A DNA stretch of 64,000 nt from Channa striata. Taxonomy: Eukaryota > Chordata > Actinopteri > Anabantiformes > Channidae. The DNA is taken from contig CM065182.1 in NCBI GenBank assembly GCA_033026295.1, positions 14,508,001 through 14,572,000 on the forward strand. Reading direction: 5' to 3'. Position 1 is the first letter of the stretch, and each line of letters opens with the position of its first letter. The notes beneath the pieces are model-generated. The model worked only from the letters and a program-made list of their open reading frames with translations. It was not told the origin of the DNA and did no database searches. Positions 1-9,862 of this stretch are shown here, in pieces. The translations under genes were made by a program, and so were the position numbers.

Positions 1-1817
1 TGCCTCACAGTGTTTGGTCTTACCATTTTATCTGCGTCCCCCCCATAATGGGTTACAGGTGGCCTACAGTCTAAGATTCATCCTGGATGTGGGGGTCTCG
101 TATCAGCATCTAGACAAACTCATGAGAGTTTGTGATTTTTCTCACTCTGACATTCCCACCCCCTTAGCCTCCAGCTAGCAAAATGTTACCAGAGCAACCA
201 AATCAGCAGACAATGCTTACAGTTTCTCTAAATACTGTGGGGTCCAAAAGTAGATCACATTAAAAATTTGCAGTACTTTTATGTAAACCTCAAACGAATC
301 AGTACATTTGAGGATTAAAAAAACAAGACGCTATGTTTATTAATTAGCACTGCAATAGTGGGAAATACGGCAAAAGAACATAAGAATAAAGTGAACGTGT
401 AAGAAGTTTGTTTTTCAGCATCAAATCATGGCTTTACCAAGGTTTTCAAAGGAGCAAGCACCTGCACTGAGAAACAATCCCTGGATCAGTTTTCTCCAAA
501 GCATGATTAGACAGAAGATGTATTTTAATAACTGAGAAAGAAAAATGCAACATCTAAATAAACAAAATAAGGCTCAAGTCAGCAAAAGTACTTTCCAGAG
601 ATTGTAGGCTGCATAGAGGAGAATGAGTAGTTGTCTCTAGACCACTTCCCAAGATGGTAAACCAGACCAAAGATTTGGTGTGGGATATGCCTAAATTTTA
701 TGTTATGCCAACTTGAGGTAAACATTCTGATTATTTGCAGGTTTATATGAAAATATCACAGATATGTATGGATCCAAACACAAGCAAACTCATCATTCTA
801 CAAATCTACAACTGAACTTCTCTGTCAGACACATTTCTGCACTTTTTTAATAAAACACACACCTGCCTACATCAAATGCACACAAACACACAATCAAAGA
901 TTAGAAAGAACACTAAAAACATTACAGAACATGATTTCAAGCAGGACATGTGACTTGAGAAGATAAAGGACATTTATTTATTTCTTCTCTCGTCTGTCTG
1001 TGTTCTGGCCAGTTGTCAAACACCCACACAGACACACACATACAAACAGCTAACTTTAGTCTAGAGTACTGAGACCAAAGTCATATGCTCTGTCAGGCAG
1101 TAAGACACACACACACAAATAAACCACTGAATGTAGTCTTCTGTGTGAAAGTGTGGAAAAGTCAGTGTTAAAGATGACAGATAACAGAGAACTTACGTAA
1201 CTTGTGATAAAACCTTTCACTGAACTAAATAGCAATGTAGTGGAGTTTGTTTTTTTTTTCTTTAACAGTGAGTTGCACAATCTAGTGTAATAATAAACTG
1301 AACACAAATAGTTTTCTACCAAGTTAGCTACATGGAAAATTAATTACACAATCACACCTTGTGTCCGTAGGCTGCAATAACTTATTTGATGTATGCAGTT
1401 TGCATTTATTTTAAGTATTTCAAATAAGGTTTTAGCTTTAGAATTTCTTTAGACTACTATCACAGCCCTTCAATATCTAAAATGATATATCCTCACAACA
1501 CATCCAGCCTTTTAAGAGTTTACGAATTACAAACTAGTTCTAACCTGTGAGTGTTATAGTCAATACTGCAAATGGTTAACAAATTTCTAGAAGTATATGC
1601 AACATCTAACAATATCAGAGGTCAATTTATATATCTAAACTCTAGAAGAGGAATACAAAACATTTACCAGTAGTAGAGTATATTCTTATGTAATTTCAGA
1701 ATCAAAGCATTATAGAATAAAATATCTTTGCTATGAAATGAAACAGTAAGCTCCAACAACCAAATTTAAACATATGAGTATTTAAGAGAACCTTGAGCTT
1801 ATGTAAAAGCAGATTAC
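1..1817 (-). other. dixdc1 intron 5 and unresolved left edge
   Basis: No further dixdc1 exon can be assigned with confidence. Near 42-172 on the minus strand an acceptor-like ttgctag and a donor-like AAAATG|gtaaga enclose an in-phase reading that hits a stop after 17 codons, so I do not call it an exon. Short CA-rich runs occur near 1020-1045 and 1105-1118. The rest is AT-rich and featureless. Confidence 0.6.
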
Positions 1818-1919
1818 CTGCCAGGAGAAGGATTGCCATGCTCATCTGGACCTCCCCTTTCATATTGCTCAACCAGTGCACGAACACACACACTCTTTTC
1901 CACATCCAAACCCCACCCA
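1818..1919 (-). CDS. dixdc1: dixdc1 coding exon 5
   Basis: The exon follows a pyrimidine-rich acceptor (ctgtctttcag) and reads GWGLDVEKSVCVRALVEQYE, then a Gly/Pro-rich stretch, ending at GGCAG|gtaatc. VRALVEQYE corresponds to VRALVQQYE of the mammalian protein just upstream of the low-complexity linker. Confidence 0.87.
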
Positions 1920-4352
1920 CTGAAAGACAGAGAGAGCGAAAGACAAAGCGAAGGTAATACGGTACACAGTTTAAACTGATTTTCGTCATCTTTGTTTGTC
2001 CACCAGAGGCCAGCAATAACCAAACTGTATCAAACCTCAGTTTTGGGCAGACAATGTTTGGCTGTTTTTGGCTGTATTTACAAGAATTTATGCAGAAAAA
2101 GAGTTTGTGTTTACGTCTGTGCGTATTGTAGCCAGAATACCTATGGATACGTGTGAGGTGGGCAGGATGTGAGGCATCTAGACGAGCTGATGCTAATGCA
2201 GCAGCAGCACCTTGTGCTATGGCAACAGTGGAGAGAGCGTTGTGGCTGGTACTGTTTCCCGTCAAGCTCCTTCCACTACCAGTAGCACTCCTGTGATTCG
2301 CTGAAGGTTTGAAGTGGGCAGCCAGTGCCAGAATTATCCTCATTACAGACTTCAAATTACCATCAACAATGTCTGGACACAGAAAAAAAAACAATATTTC
2401 CCTCAGCAATGAAGTCAAGACATAGTGTACTCAAGAGTATCTGCAGCATTCAGTAATAACATGGTTGCATTATTTTACACAAGACTGTAGCTAAATAAAA
2501 TTTTTTTTTACTGAGTTTATTGTGAGCGAAAGATTTTATGCACATAATCACTGTTTCCTTGAGAGGTGAGATTTCGCTCAAGCACATGGAGGTTACTACT
2601 ATTGTTTAAACTGTTGATTCAACTGTAAGAAACAGAGGTTCTGTAACTTTTGTAATGACAACCAAATGGGTGATCAGAATCATATTCTTATTAAATGTAA
2701 TAATGAATTACAAAAACGTACCTTACTACTACTGAAACTGACCATCTATACTTAAATAAATTAAATCTTCATTATTATCATAATTTAATTATGGTCAGAA
2801 AGGTTAAATGTGAGTTCTTGTAGAATGTACTACTATTGTTTAAGTGGAGATTTACTGTATCCTATTTCTGCAGGCATATGTTTTAATTGTAACATATTGT
2901 TGCTTGTACTTCCTACCATATCATGGTCTTAAGTAAATAAAAGTATAAAAAATTAAAGGAGTATTGGAACGAGTAATTTTTTGCCCTGTTGGATTGTACA
3001 ACATTACAATAAAAGGTCTGCTTTGTTTAGGCCATTTATATTAATGACACCAGTCTATGTTACAGAAACATCTCTCTATAATAGTGCATTACAGCAAAGA
3101 CAGCGAGATGTAAAGCTTTGCAACTCTCAAAATAAAGTGAGAAATAGGGAGAATACACAGAATTGTCTTTGATTTACCTCTTGCAGATATATGTGACATG
3201 CGTATATGCCTGGAGGACATGAACTTCAAGACTTGTTCTACATTCTTCCTGCTTTCCTCTTTGCTTTGTGGAGTTTCATATACTTCCTCCAGCACTTCAC
3301 CAGCTGTCAATTTGAATTTAGATTAGACAGAGAAAAAAATAATAGAAAATATTTCTCAAGTATTAACAAACTGTGGGAGTTTCACAGAAAGTTTGTGTCT
3401 GTTTTTACCAACTATCTCTATTAGTTGTGTTAGCACCACCCCATCTTGCAGGTCCCTCCGCAGGTCAGTGACGGGCTTCAGGCCTGTCTTCTTCTTCAGC
3501 TGAGAGTTCACCCAGGAAACATACGCCGCCAGCTGCTGCTGCTCTCCATCAACACACAACAACAAATGAATAGATTCATTATCACTAGAGGATGGGAGGG
3601 GGCCGACGTCAGCTTTTTGTTCTACACCTTATTCAACTTTTCTGTTATTTTGGATGTTACGCTCATACTTTCAGTCCAGAATTACATTGTATGGCACCTC
3701 TTCGCACAGTTCACTCTTCCTTTACCAAATTACGTTAGCAGGTTAAGATCCGGCACCTAACACAAAGGAAGTAGGACGGTTTACGCCCTCCCCTCATGCA
3801 AATACACGGAGCAGTACCGTTCAGTCACGTGACGGCCCCGTCGTCCGGGATACATTACAAAGCACGCATCCCGTTTTTGCTTTCCACGTACAGCTAATGT
3901 TGGTTAATCTAAAGTTATTGCCAGCTAATTATATTTGCTTTGAGTCCTGTTTTTTAAAAATTAATTAAGTCGCTTAGTAACTTCAATTCTTGGTAGCCCA
4001 CTTACTTATTGTTAACGTTAGCGTAACACCAGTTAGCTTGCTAACTAAGCGACTAATAACGTTATAGTTATTAACTAATAAAGTTATACCATCAACATAT
4101 GGCACAATAGTGTCAACAGAACCTTTGCCCGAATAACAAGTCTTTGTTATGTACACCTCAAAGTTATGTCCCATTATTCTGCTTGACTTAAACTAACTAC
4201 TTGGTTAACAAATCTTACGTTCGCTATAACGTAACGTTACACATCCTAACAACAGTAGCAATAGTGACGGTAGATAAACGCTAAGTTACCTCGTTAAAAC
4301 CCCCATGAAGAACTTCATCCAGCAAACTTCCTCTCGACAGTGAGGCGATCAT
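1818..4352 (-). CDS. dixdc1: dixdc1, 5' portion (coding exons 1-5; gene continues past left edge)
   Basis: Dixin/Ccd1 is a cytoplasmic Wnt-pathway protein that works with Dishevelled and Axin through a C-terminal DIX domain. The full protein has an N-terminal CH domain, a central coiled coil and the DIX domain; only the first part is here. Five minus-strand exons splice in phase: 4290-4352, 3409-3538, 3178-3303, 2141-2372 and 1818-1919 (653 nt, 217 codons plus 2 nt). Residues 1-21 match the long-isoform leader (MIASLSRGSLLDEV, then FNE). Residues 22 to about 130 form the CH domain, with motifs AYVSWVNSQLKKK, DLRRDLQDGV, LIEIVAGE and DIVDGNLKS. Exon 4 continues with LALAAHFKP and AIAQGAAAALA, and exon 5 with VRALVEQYE, all in the family order. 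I see no frameshift or premature stop. The start is the ATG opening the conserved leader. Identification rests on remembered family sequence and is strong; which teleost paralogue (a or b) is unknown. Confidence 0.93.
2141..2372 (-). CDS. dixdc1: dixdc1 coding exon 4 (end of CH domain)
   Basis: The exon follows acceptor ctgtgtccag and reads DIVDGNLKSVMRIILALAA, HFKP, then a Ser/Thr-rich linker and AIAQGAAAALA. I place the donor at CATAG|gtattc because this ends in AG and joins exon 5 in frame to give Ser. The open frame continues into the intron, so the exon end depends on that phase argument. Confidence 0.85.
2373..3177 (-). other. dixdc1 intron 3
   Basis: This 805-bp AT-rich intron has a clean donor and acceptor. 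I see no transposon, exon or RNA gene in it. Confidence 0.8.
3178..3303 (-). CDS. dixdc1: dixdc1 coding exon 3 (CH domain, middle)
   Basis: After acceptor ttgacag it completes the codon for Ala, then reads GEVLEEVYETPQSKEES and KNVEQVLKFMSS, ending HISAR plus one base before donor gtaaatc. The phase fits both neighbours. Confidence 0.9.
3409..3538 (-). CDS. dixdc1: dixdc1 coding exon 2 (CH domain, first half)
   Basis: The exon encodes QQLAAYVSWVNSQL through LTQLIEIV and ends one base into the next codon before donor gtaaaa. The acceptor falls in a CAG run: starting at 3538 gives FNE-QQL, matching the mammalian junction, while 3541 would add one Gln. The pyrimidine tract is weak. Confidence 0.88.
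3796..3803 (+). promoter_or_regulatory. octamer motif (ATGCAAAT)
   Basis: This is an exact match to the POU/Oct octamer, 20 bp from a palindromic E-box in the GC-richer part of intron 1. Function is inferred from the motif only; an 8-mer can occur by chance. Confidence 0.3.
3824..3833. promoter_or_regulatory. palindromic E-box GTCACGTGAC
   Basis: The ten-base palindrome matches the extended E-box bound by USF and MiT/TFE (CLEAR-type) factors. Its setting, about 0.5 kb inside the gene from the start codon, could mark an internal promoter for a shorter dixdc1 form. That is inference. Confidence 0.35.
4290..4352 (-). CDS. dixdc1: dixdc1 coding exon 1
   Basis: Sixty-three nucleotides encode the initiator Met and 20 further residues ending FNE. 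The exon is followed by a good donor (GAG|gtaac) and ends in phase 0. Confidence 0.9.
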
Positions 4353-4431
4353 CTTTTAACTTGTAAATCCATTTAGGATTCCTACATTAGCTAGCTAGCT
4401 TTATTGAATGTTAAACCACTCGCCCGAAACA
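4353..4431. promoter_or_regulatory. short divergent interval between dixdc1 start and plus-strand ORF
   Basis: Only 79 bp separate the dixdc1 ATG (minus) from the best ATG of the plus-strand ORF. The interval contains a GCTAGCTAGCT run and no clear TATA box. Were both genes real it would lie within their 5' UTRs or a bidirectional promoter. Confidence 0.3.
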
Positions 4432-4644
4432 ATGGGCAAACCCCATCCTCGACCACTGCCGTACGCCGTCAACAAGCCGAGACCATTGCGGGATCGAAAG
4501 CGACGGCTACCGTTACTCCGTTATAGGTCTGTGGAACAGACCATCATGGTGCCGCACAGATACAGTTACAGAACTTCCTGTGGAGCCTTTCTGAATAAAA
4601 CTTCCATTGAAGAACATTTCCGCCATTCCAAGTTTAAAAGTTAA
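4432..4644 (+). CDS. small basic ORF of unknown function, divergent from dixdc1
   Basis: A 70-codon ORF opens at an ATG in strong context (acaATGG); a weaker in-frame ATG lies at 4408. The product is strongly basic at its N-terminus, beginning MGKPHPRPLPYAVNKPRPLR and followed by an RDRKRR cluster, and ends IEEHFRHSKFKS. I see no signal peptide, membrane segment or known motif. It is GC-richer than its surroundings and opens divergently from dixdc1. An AATAAA lies inside the ORF. It may be a small gene, a first exon, or a chance frame; I do not recognise the family. Confidence 0.35.
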   Translation: MGKPHPRPLPYAVNKPRPLRDRKRRLPLLRYRSVEQTIMVPHRYSYRTSCGAFLNKTSIEEHFRHSKFKS

Positions 4645-4998
4645 AAGGTCCCTCGCAATTATGCGTGACATTCGAAATTAACGTGGTTTACGTTGAAAAC
4701 TTTTATATCTTGAAATATATATATTTTATTTTCTAAATAATGATTATTTTCAAAAAAAAATTTAAACTACACCCTTTTCTGTTCTCATTGTGTGCGCTGT
4801 AAGTCTATACTCTTCAAGTTCTTTATTAGATTAAGTAGTCATGAGAATTTGAATTTACTTAACTACTATACCTCAACACACGTTTTAGGGATTTCTAAAG
4901 TATTTCCTTCATGATTCGAATTTATTTAATTTCAGAGGCAAATATTACACCACAATTGTCTGATCCATTTAGTTCTTATTTACATTTTATATTCAGAT

Positions 4999-5115
4999 TC
5001 AGACCAGGACAGAGCTGGTCCTCCTTGCGAGCTTATTCAGTCTCTTCCTGTTCCTGCCCGAACGCCAGCAATATGACTTGTTGTTGACGTCTGACGATAG
5101 GAACCGCTGCAGGAG
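4999..5115 (-). mobile_element. LINE (L2/CR1-like) reverse-transcriptase ORF fragment
   Basis: A minus-strand frame of about 39 codons ends at a stop at 4999-5001 and reads RNRKRLNKLARRTSSVL preceded by NNKSYCWRSG. This resembles the C-terminal part of teleost L2/CR1-type LINE reverse transcriptases (the S-CW-G-N-RLNKL-R-A-SVL pattern). It is a short, dead fragment with no flanking ORF. Identification is from the motif only. Confidence 0.5.
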
Positions 5116-5239
5116 ATGCTCACCAATAACTCTTCCCACCCCCATTAATCAAATAATAAGAAACAACAGTAGGAGTTTGGGTGTTCTGGTTTATTTTTTT
5201 GTTCATTTTTTATTTTCAAGATAGAGCAGAAAGAAAAAG

Positions 5240-5400
5240 GGCGCCGGGGCTGCAAATTATTACTATTATTTATTATATATTCATTTATTCATTTATTTAT
5301 TTATTGAGGGCTTGGTGCAGCGGGGCCCCCTCCAGCAGGTGACGGCCTAGGCGACTGCCTATATGGCCTATCTTATACCGTTCTAGCTGTGAGATGGAGA
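5240..5400. mobile_element. possible non-autonomous DNA-transposon remnant
   Basis: A GC-rich segment (gggcgccggggctgc, then cagcggggcccc and gacggcctaggcgactgcct) surrounds an AT-rich core. GCCTAGGCG-type sequence recurs in interspersed repeats of fish, but I could not define terminal inverted repeats or a target duplication. This is a weak call. Confidence 0.25.
5256..5305. repeat. ATTT/TTA low-complexity tract
   Basis: About 50 bases of imperfect tri- and tetranucleotide repeat (tta and attt words). Confidence 0.7.
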
Positions 5401-6525
5401 CCATATAAAAAATACATGTAAGACATTTAATGCAAAATTATTCAGAATAACACATTAATGGATCAGTAATTGTAATTATATTCACTGGCGTGAAATCAGA
5501 CAATCTATCTAACAAGTAACTATTAACTTGTTACTTCAAGTATGTTTTCACACTAATTTACTATTACTGAAGTAGTATTCTAAATGCAGGACTTTTACTT
5601 GAACAGTTGACATTGTGGTATTGCTTATTTTTTCTTAAGTAAATGATCTAAGTACATATTCAACAACAGTTTAAATGCACATGTTCTAGTCGATGAGCTC
5701 AAAGAATCTTTTACTGTAGTCTCAAACTAATAACACTGAGTAGAAAACACTGCAAAATATAAGCAAAACCTATTGTTGCCTGACGGGGAATTGTAAGATC
5801 AGATCATCTTTGCCTAGAAAAGCGTGTTATCAGTGGTAAGTGGTAGGCAAAACCACAAAATGTAGACCACCAAGAATATAACCACATCAATTCAGCTATT
5901 TGCATTGGTCAGCATGCATGAGTCTATCAGTAAGGGAGAAAACTATTATCACAATTTTAAAGACAACAAACTACTTCTGAATATTTAATCACCAGAAATT
6001 ACTGTCAAATTATGTACATACATGAACGTTTTAAATGTTAAACACTATGGAATAAAGAGGGCATCACTGCAACTTACCAAACAAAAGCAGCCCAGACACA
6101 AATTTTACAGCAACTCAGTATTCAATCAAATAATCAAGCAGCCTTTGCTGACCTATCCAGTCATGCCTGGTAACCATTAATATCCGTAATTCAGACAATT
6201 ATTACAATGCCTAAAAAAAACTTTAAGTACTGAGATAATATGTAACAAAAACATATTACTAATTTTTTTTGTATTTGCTGACACAATAACAACAATCATG
6301 TTACATATAATGGTTAAATTAATCATCATTGACTGATTTCCATTCCATAAAAAGTTCAAAACAAAGAAATTAAAGTGAAGAATTGTATAATAGATACTGT
6401 ACATATACAGTAGATAGTCTCCTTTGCTTCTAACAAACTAGCAAAACCCAAATCGTGAGCATCACTGCTAAGACTGCACAATATCATTATTGATATTTTT
6501 AGTCTGTGTTAGCCATTTTAGTCTG
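5401..6525. other. intergenic, nothing recognised; likely holds 3' UTR of the downstream-reading gene
   Basis: AT-rich sequence without a supportable ORF, RNA gene or transposon. The minus-strand gene ending at 6526 must have its 3' UTR here; a minus-strand ATTAAA at 5984-5989 is one candidate polyadenylation signal. Confidence 0.5.
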
Positions 6526-6657
6526 CTACTGATTCTGTATAATTCGTGAAATGAGCTGACTGAGCAAGCTGAAGTGAGGGAGGTAAATGTTACTGAGATA
6601 CTGAGAAGAACACATCTGTTCATCATCCAATGTGACGTTCTGACCAAATACACGCAG
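6526..6657 (-). CDS. unidentified gene, last coding exon
   Basis: This exon of 132 nt includes the TAG stop at 6526-6528. A longer ORF in another frame overlaps it, but only this frame follows from the splice phase. Confidence 0.72.
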   Translation of the reverse strand: MRVFGQNVTLDDEQMCSSQYLSNIYLPHFSLLSQLISRIIQNQ

Positions 6658-6916
6658 CTGTAAGACATGGAGAAAATGAAAATTACAAAATATAAATATA
6701 TTTCAGGATAATTTGAACAACATCTACTGTGTATACTGAATGTGTGTGTGTGTGGACAATTTTTTGTACCTGCTTTTGCAGTAGTTTTTGTGTCAGTTTC
6801 AGAAGTGCAGTACTCTGTTCTCCATTCAGGTCCTTGAAAAGCACAGCGGCCCGAGCCAATGTCATGATGGCACATGCTGGCATCCAAGTTCGCCCTGACA
6901 GCAGGCTCACTGCTTC
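6526..6916 (-). CDS. C-terminal two exons of an unidentified gene
   Basis: Two minus-strand exons join in phase 0: 6770-6916 (49 codons) and 6526-6657 (43 codons and TAG). The first follows a good pyrimidine tract and acceptor (atatttgtag) and starts EAVSLLSGRTWMPACAIMTL, continuing ARAAVLFKDLNGEQ and ending LTQKLLQKQ|gtacaa. The second starts after tgtcttacag with LRVFGQNVTLDDEQ and ends LISRIIQNQ. Base composition, splice sites and phase all say real coding sequence. It looks alpha-helical and leucine-rich, as in the C-terminus of a long helical-repeat protein, but I do not recognise the family. Upstream exons should be at higher coordinates, yet none is seen between 6917 and the tRNA array, nor in 63780-64000. 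The array therefore probably sits in this gene's intron, or the gene is cut. Confidence 0.75.
6735..6756. repeat. short (TG)n tract
   Basis: A run of TG dinucleotides in the intron between the two exons. Confidence 0.6.
6770..6916 (-). CDS. unidentified gene, penultimate exon
   Basis: This exon of 147 nt is a whole number of codons (phase 0 at the 3' end), with donor GCAG|gtacaa. Confidence 0.75.
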
Positions 6917-7359
6917 CTACAAATATCCAAAAAGAAAATCTGGTTTTGATGCTAGATCACATTCATTTGTTATTTCCATAAGTTATTTCTCCCTCTACTG
7001 CAAGTATTAAAACACTTAAACCTAAAGTTGACACGTGATATTCCAACATATGCTAAGTGACTATGAAGCAGCCCATTATACCAAACATGGCTTTATGATT
7101 CTGTAAGGAAAAATATTAAAATCCACTTCAAATTATAAAAGTGCAAAGAATTTAAAAGCACTGGTCACAGAACTACTCTTACTTCTAAAGTACTTGTAGT
7201 TATGCCCCATAGGTCTGCCGAGAAATCGGTTAACCTTTAAAAAGTCAATAGATCCCTGGGCAATAGCTCACCTACTGCATATTTGTAAGCATGGGGATGA
7301 GAATAAAAGAATGAGTGGATTTAAGTAACCAGGTTACATACGGCTTTCTCTGGTAAGCT
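6917..7359. other. intronic or flanking DNA left of the array
   Basis: No exon is evident. A donor-like CAGTAG|gtgagc on the minus strand near 7270 has no convincing open frame before it. Confidence 0.5.
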
Positions 7360-8165
7360 AAACGGGAAGGCACTGACTAAAAAGTCATATTGAGACCATC
7401 CACCTTTCCATGTTAACTGCCAATCACCATGAAGTAAAATAGAACTAAAACGTATGAATGAAATGGACAAGCCTGCTACTCAATAAAAGGTCTCACTAAT
7501 AACTCACTACTACTAACTCACTACGTTTTACTCATCGTAAAACGGAATTCACAATGTAATCCTTTAAGAGTCCAACATTCACCATATATCCAATGTGACT
7601 TTACTTGGACCCACGTATTTTAAAACGGAATAATACGCAACATTGAAGATGCACTACTGATTTTGAAACTAACTAATGGACAAGACTGAACAAATTCTTT
7701 ACTCATTCAGGCATGAATTCTTCCAAATAATTAACAACGGTCCTTTCAACGTGTCGTAAAATAGCCTGAACTACTCCGTTACACTCAGTAAAAGACACTG
7801 CTAGCCAGTCGACTTTTTGGTGAGAACTGCTACTCACTAAAAGGTCTCCCTACTAACTCACTACTACTAACTCACTACCAACTAAAAGGTACTACTGGGC
7901 CCATCCACCTTTCAGTATTAACTGCGAATCACCATAAAGTCAATTTCACAATGAATCGCTTAAGGTCCTAAACAGGAGTACAATGTTCATCATATAGGCA
8001 AGTTGTCTGTAATTACTCACACATTTACTGGCAGAATGAAATCGACAAGCAAAAAGGAAAAAATAGAAAAAATGCCTTTATCTTTGAACACGGGCTGAAC
8101 GAGCCCATGTCAATCTATTACACTAACTAATGGACAAGACTGAACGAATTGTTAAATCGTTCTTA
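7360..8165. repeat. degenerate left edge of the array
   Basis: Words of the unit (ctcactactaactcac, tccaacattcacc, tggcagaatga followed by gacaagcaaaa) are present but more diverged than in the interior. No tRNA is found here. Older, diverged units at an array edge are expected when homogenisation acts mainly in the interior. Confidence 0.7.
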
Positions 8166-8573
8166 ACTTGTTCAACATTCCAACAGACTCCAACATTCAC
8201 CGTATATCCAATTTGACTTTACTCGGACCCACATGTTTTGGCACACTAATACGGAAAATTGAAGATGCATTGCTGATGTTGACAGCAGAGAATTTGATTT
8301 CAACGCGCTTCGCTTTACATAGTAGCCACCGTCAAGGCCCTTTTGGTCCTCGGGGCTTTCAGTCTCTGCGTCATTTTACAGTGTATAAGTGTTAAACTCA
8401 ACACATCGCAAGTGTTCTCCCCCGTATACGTAGCTCGTTTTCCCTAAATAAAGCAAATTCTGAAATCGCGTACTTAGCCCACCACAATTGTCTGAAATCG
8501 CGCACTTAGCCCACCACAATTGTGTATGTGGAGAGAAATAAAACCAAAGCTCTTCTTCAAAAGGTCTTTCGCA

Positions 8574-8646
8574 GGGCTAGTGGCGCAATGGATAACGCAT
8601 CTGACTACGAATCAGAAGATTCTAGGTTCAACTCCTAGCTAGCTCG
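8574..8646 (+). tRNA. tRNA-Arg-ACG: tRNA-Arg(ACG), divergent first copy
   Basis: Full 73-nt length with anticodon ACG, but G26 and the base after the anticodon (37) are both A instead of G. Only 117 bp separate it from the following His gene: its 3' flank is joined directly to His 5' flank near 8740. Confidence 0.85.
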
Positions 8647-8763
8647 CGGCAAACTTTAGCTTCTTCCTCCATGTACTGTCTAAAATTCCTTTATCTTTCA
8701 ACACGGGCTGAACGAGCCCATGTCAATCTATTACACTACATCAGACATCAAGTGAAGACAGCG

Positions 8764-8835
8764 GCCGTGATCGTATAGTGGTTAGTACTCTGCGTTGTGG
8801 CCGCAGCAACCCCGGTTCGAATCCGGGTCACGGCA
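8764..8835 (+). tRNA. tRNA-His-GTG: tRNA-His(GTG), intact
   Basis: The 72-nt cloverleaf is complete: acceptor GCCGTGA/TCACGGC, anticodon GTG, perfect B box GGTTCGAATCC and discriminator A. It matches the vertebrate consensus and serves as reference for the damaged copies. Confidence 0.96.
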
Positions 8836-9789
8836 TTTAGTGGGACACCGTAAAGGCCCTTATCAGCCTCTTCATAAAAAGTTCCTACCATCCGCTGTGC
8901 TTTCTGCATCTTCTTACAGTGTTAAACTCCACATATCGCGTGTTACAGCACACGTTTCCCCGTATAATATCGTTTAGCCACCATCAAGGCTCTTTTTGTC
9001 CTCGGGCTTTCAGTCTCTGCGTCATTTTACAAAGTGTTAAACTCAACACTTCGCAAGTGTTCTCCCCCATATACGTCACTCGTTTTCCCTCAAAAAATAT
9101 GAAACATAAAGCAAATTCTGAAACCGCGTACTTAGCCCACCACAATTGTCTATATTGAGTGAAATGAAACCGAAGCTCTTCTATTCTTCCAAATAGATAA
9201 CGACTGGCCTTTCAACGTGTCATAAACTAGCCTGAACTACTCCGTTACACTCAGTAAAAGACACTGCTAGCCAGTCCACCTTTTGGTGAGAACTGCTACT
9301 CACTAAACGGTCTCACTACTAACTCACTACTACCAACTCACTACGTTTTACTCATCGTAAGACGGAATTCACAACGTATCCCGCCTCACTACTAACTCAC
9401 TACTACTAAGTCTCTATGTTTTACCCGCTGTAAAACTGTAATTCACAACGTATCCCTTAAGAGTCCAACATTCACCATATATCCAATTTGACTTTACTCG
9501 AACCCACGTGTTTTGGCACATTAATACGGAAAACTGAAGATGCATTGCTGATGTTGACAGCAGAGAATCTGATTTCAACACGCTTCGCTTCACATAGTAG
9601 CCACCGTCAAGGCCCTTTTGGTCCTCGGGGCTTTCAGTCTCTGCGTCATTTTACAGTGTATAAGTGTTAAACTCAACACATCGCAAGTGTTCTCCCGTGT
9701 ATACGTAGCTTGTTTTCCCTAAATAAAGCAAATTCTGAAATCGCGTACTTAGCCCACCACAATTGCTCTTCTTCAAAAGGTCTTTCGCA

Positions 9790-9862
9790 GGGCTAGTGGC
9801 GCAATGGATAACGCGTCTGACTACGGATCAGAAGATTCTAGGTTCAACTCCTAGCTAGCTCG
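9790..9862 (+). tRNA. tRNA-Arg-ACG: tRNA-Arg(ACG), intact
   Basis: All four arms pair (GGGCTAG/CTAGCTC acceptor, CTAGG/CCTAG T-stem), the anticodon is ACG and the discriminator G. The A box TGGCGCAATGG fits the Pol III consensus. The B box has A at 57 (GGTTCAACTCC), which the consensus allows. This subunit lacks the 32-bp upstream duplication typical of later ACG copies. Confidence 0.95.

Larger units (their letters stand above)
3539..4289 (-). other. dixdc1 intron 1 with promoter-like stretch and TAACGTTA-rich tract
   Basis: The intron holds a comparatively GC-rich patch near 3760-3890 with an octamer and a CACGTG palindrome. From about 3960 to 4260 it is rich in TAACGTTA and GCTAGC-type short palindromes, common in teleost noncoding DNA. 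No exon is evident. Confidence 0.6.

Noticed and set aside
1..175. Possible sixth dixdc1 exon on the minus strand
   Set aside because: Splice-like signals are present, but the in-phase frame meets a stop after 17 codons and the sequence does not match the family linker.
1702..2418. A single 238-codon minus-strand ORF
   Set aside because: Its first part is dixdc1 exon 4; the remainder reads through an intron. Splice sites and the phase of exon 5 show it is not one coding unit.
2981..3760. Plus-strand ORFs overlapping dixdc1 exons 2 and 3
   Set aside because: They are antisense shadows of the CH-domain exons.
6468..6887. A 139-codon minus-strand ORF over the second gene
   Set aside because: It uses a different frame from that demanded by the splice phase and crosses an intron containing a TG repeat.
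7160..7300. Possible upstream exon of the unidentified gene near a gtgagc donor
   Set aside because: No adequate open frame with a matching acceptor precedes it.
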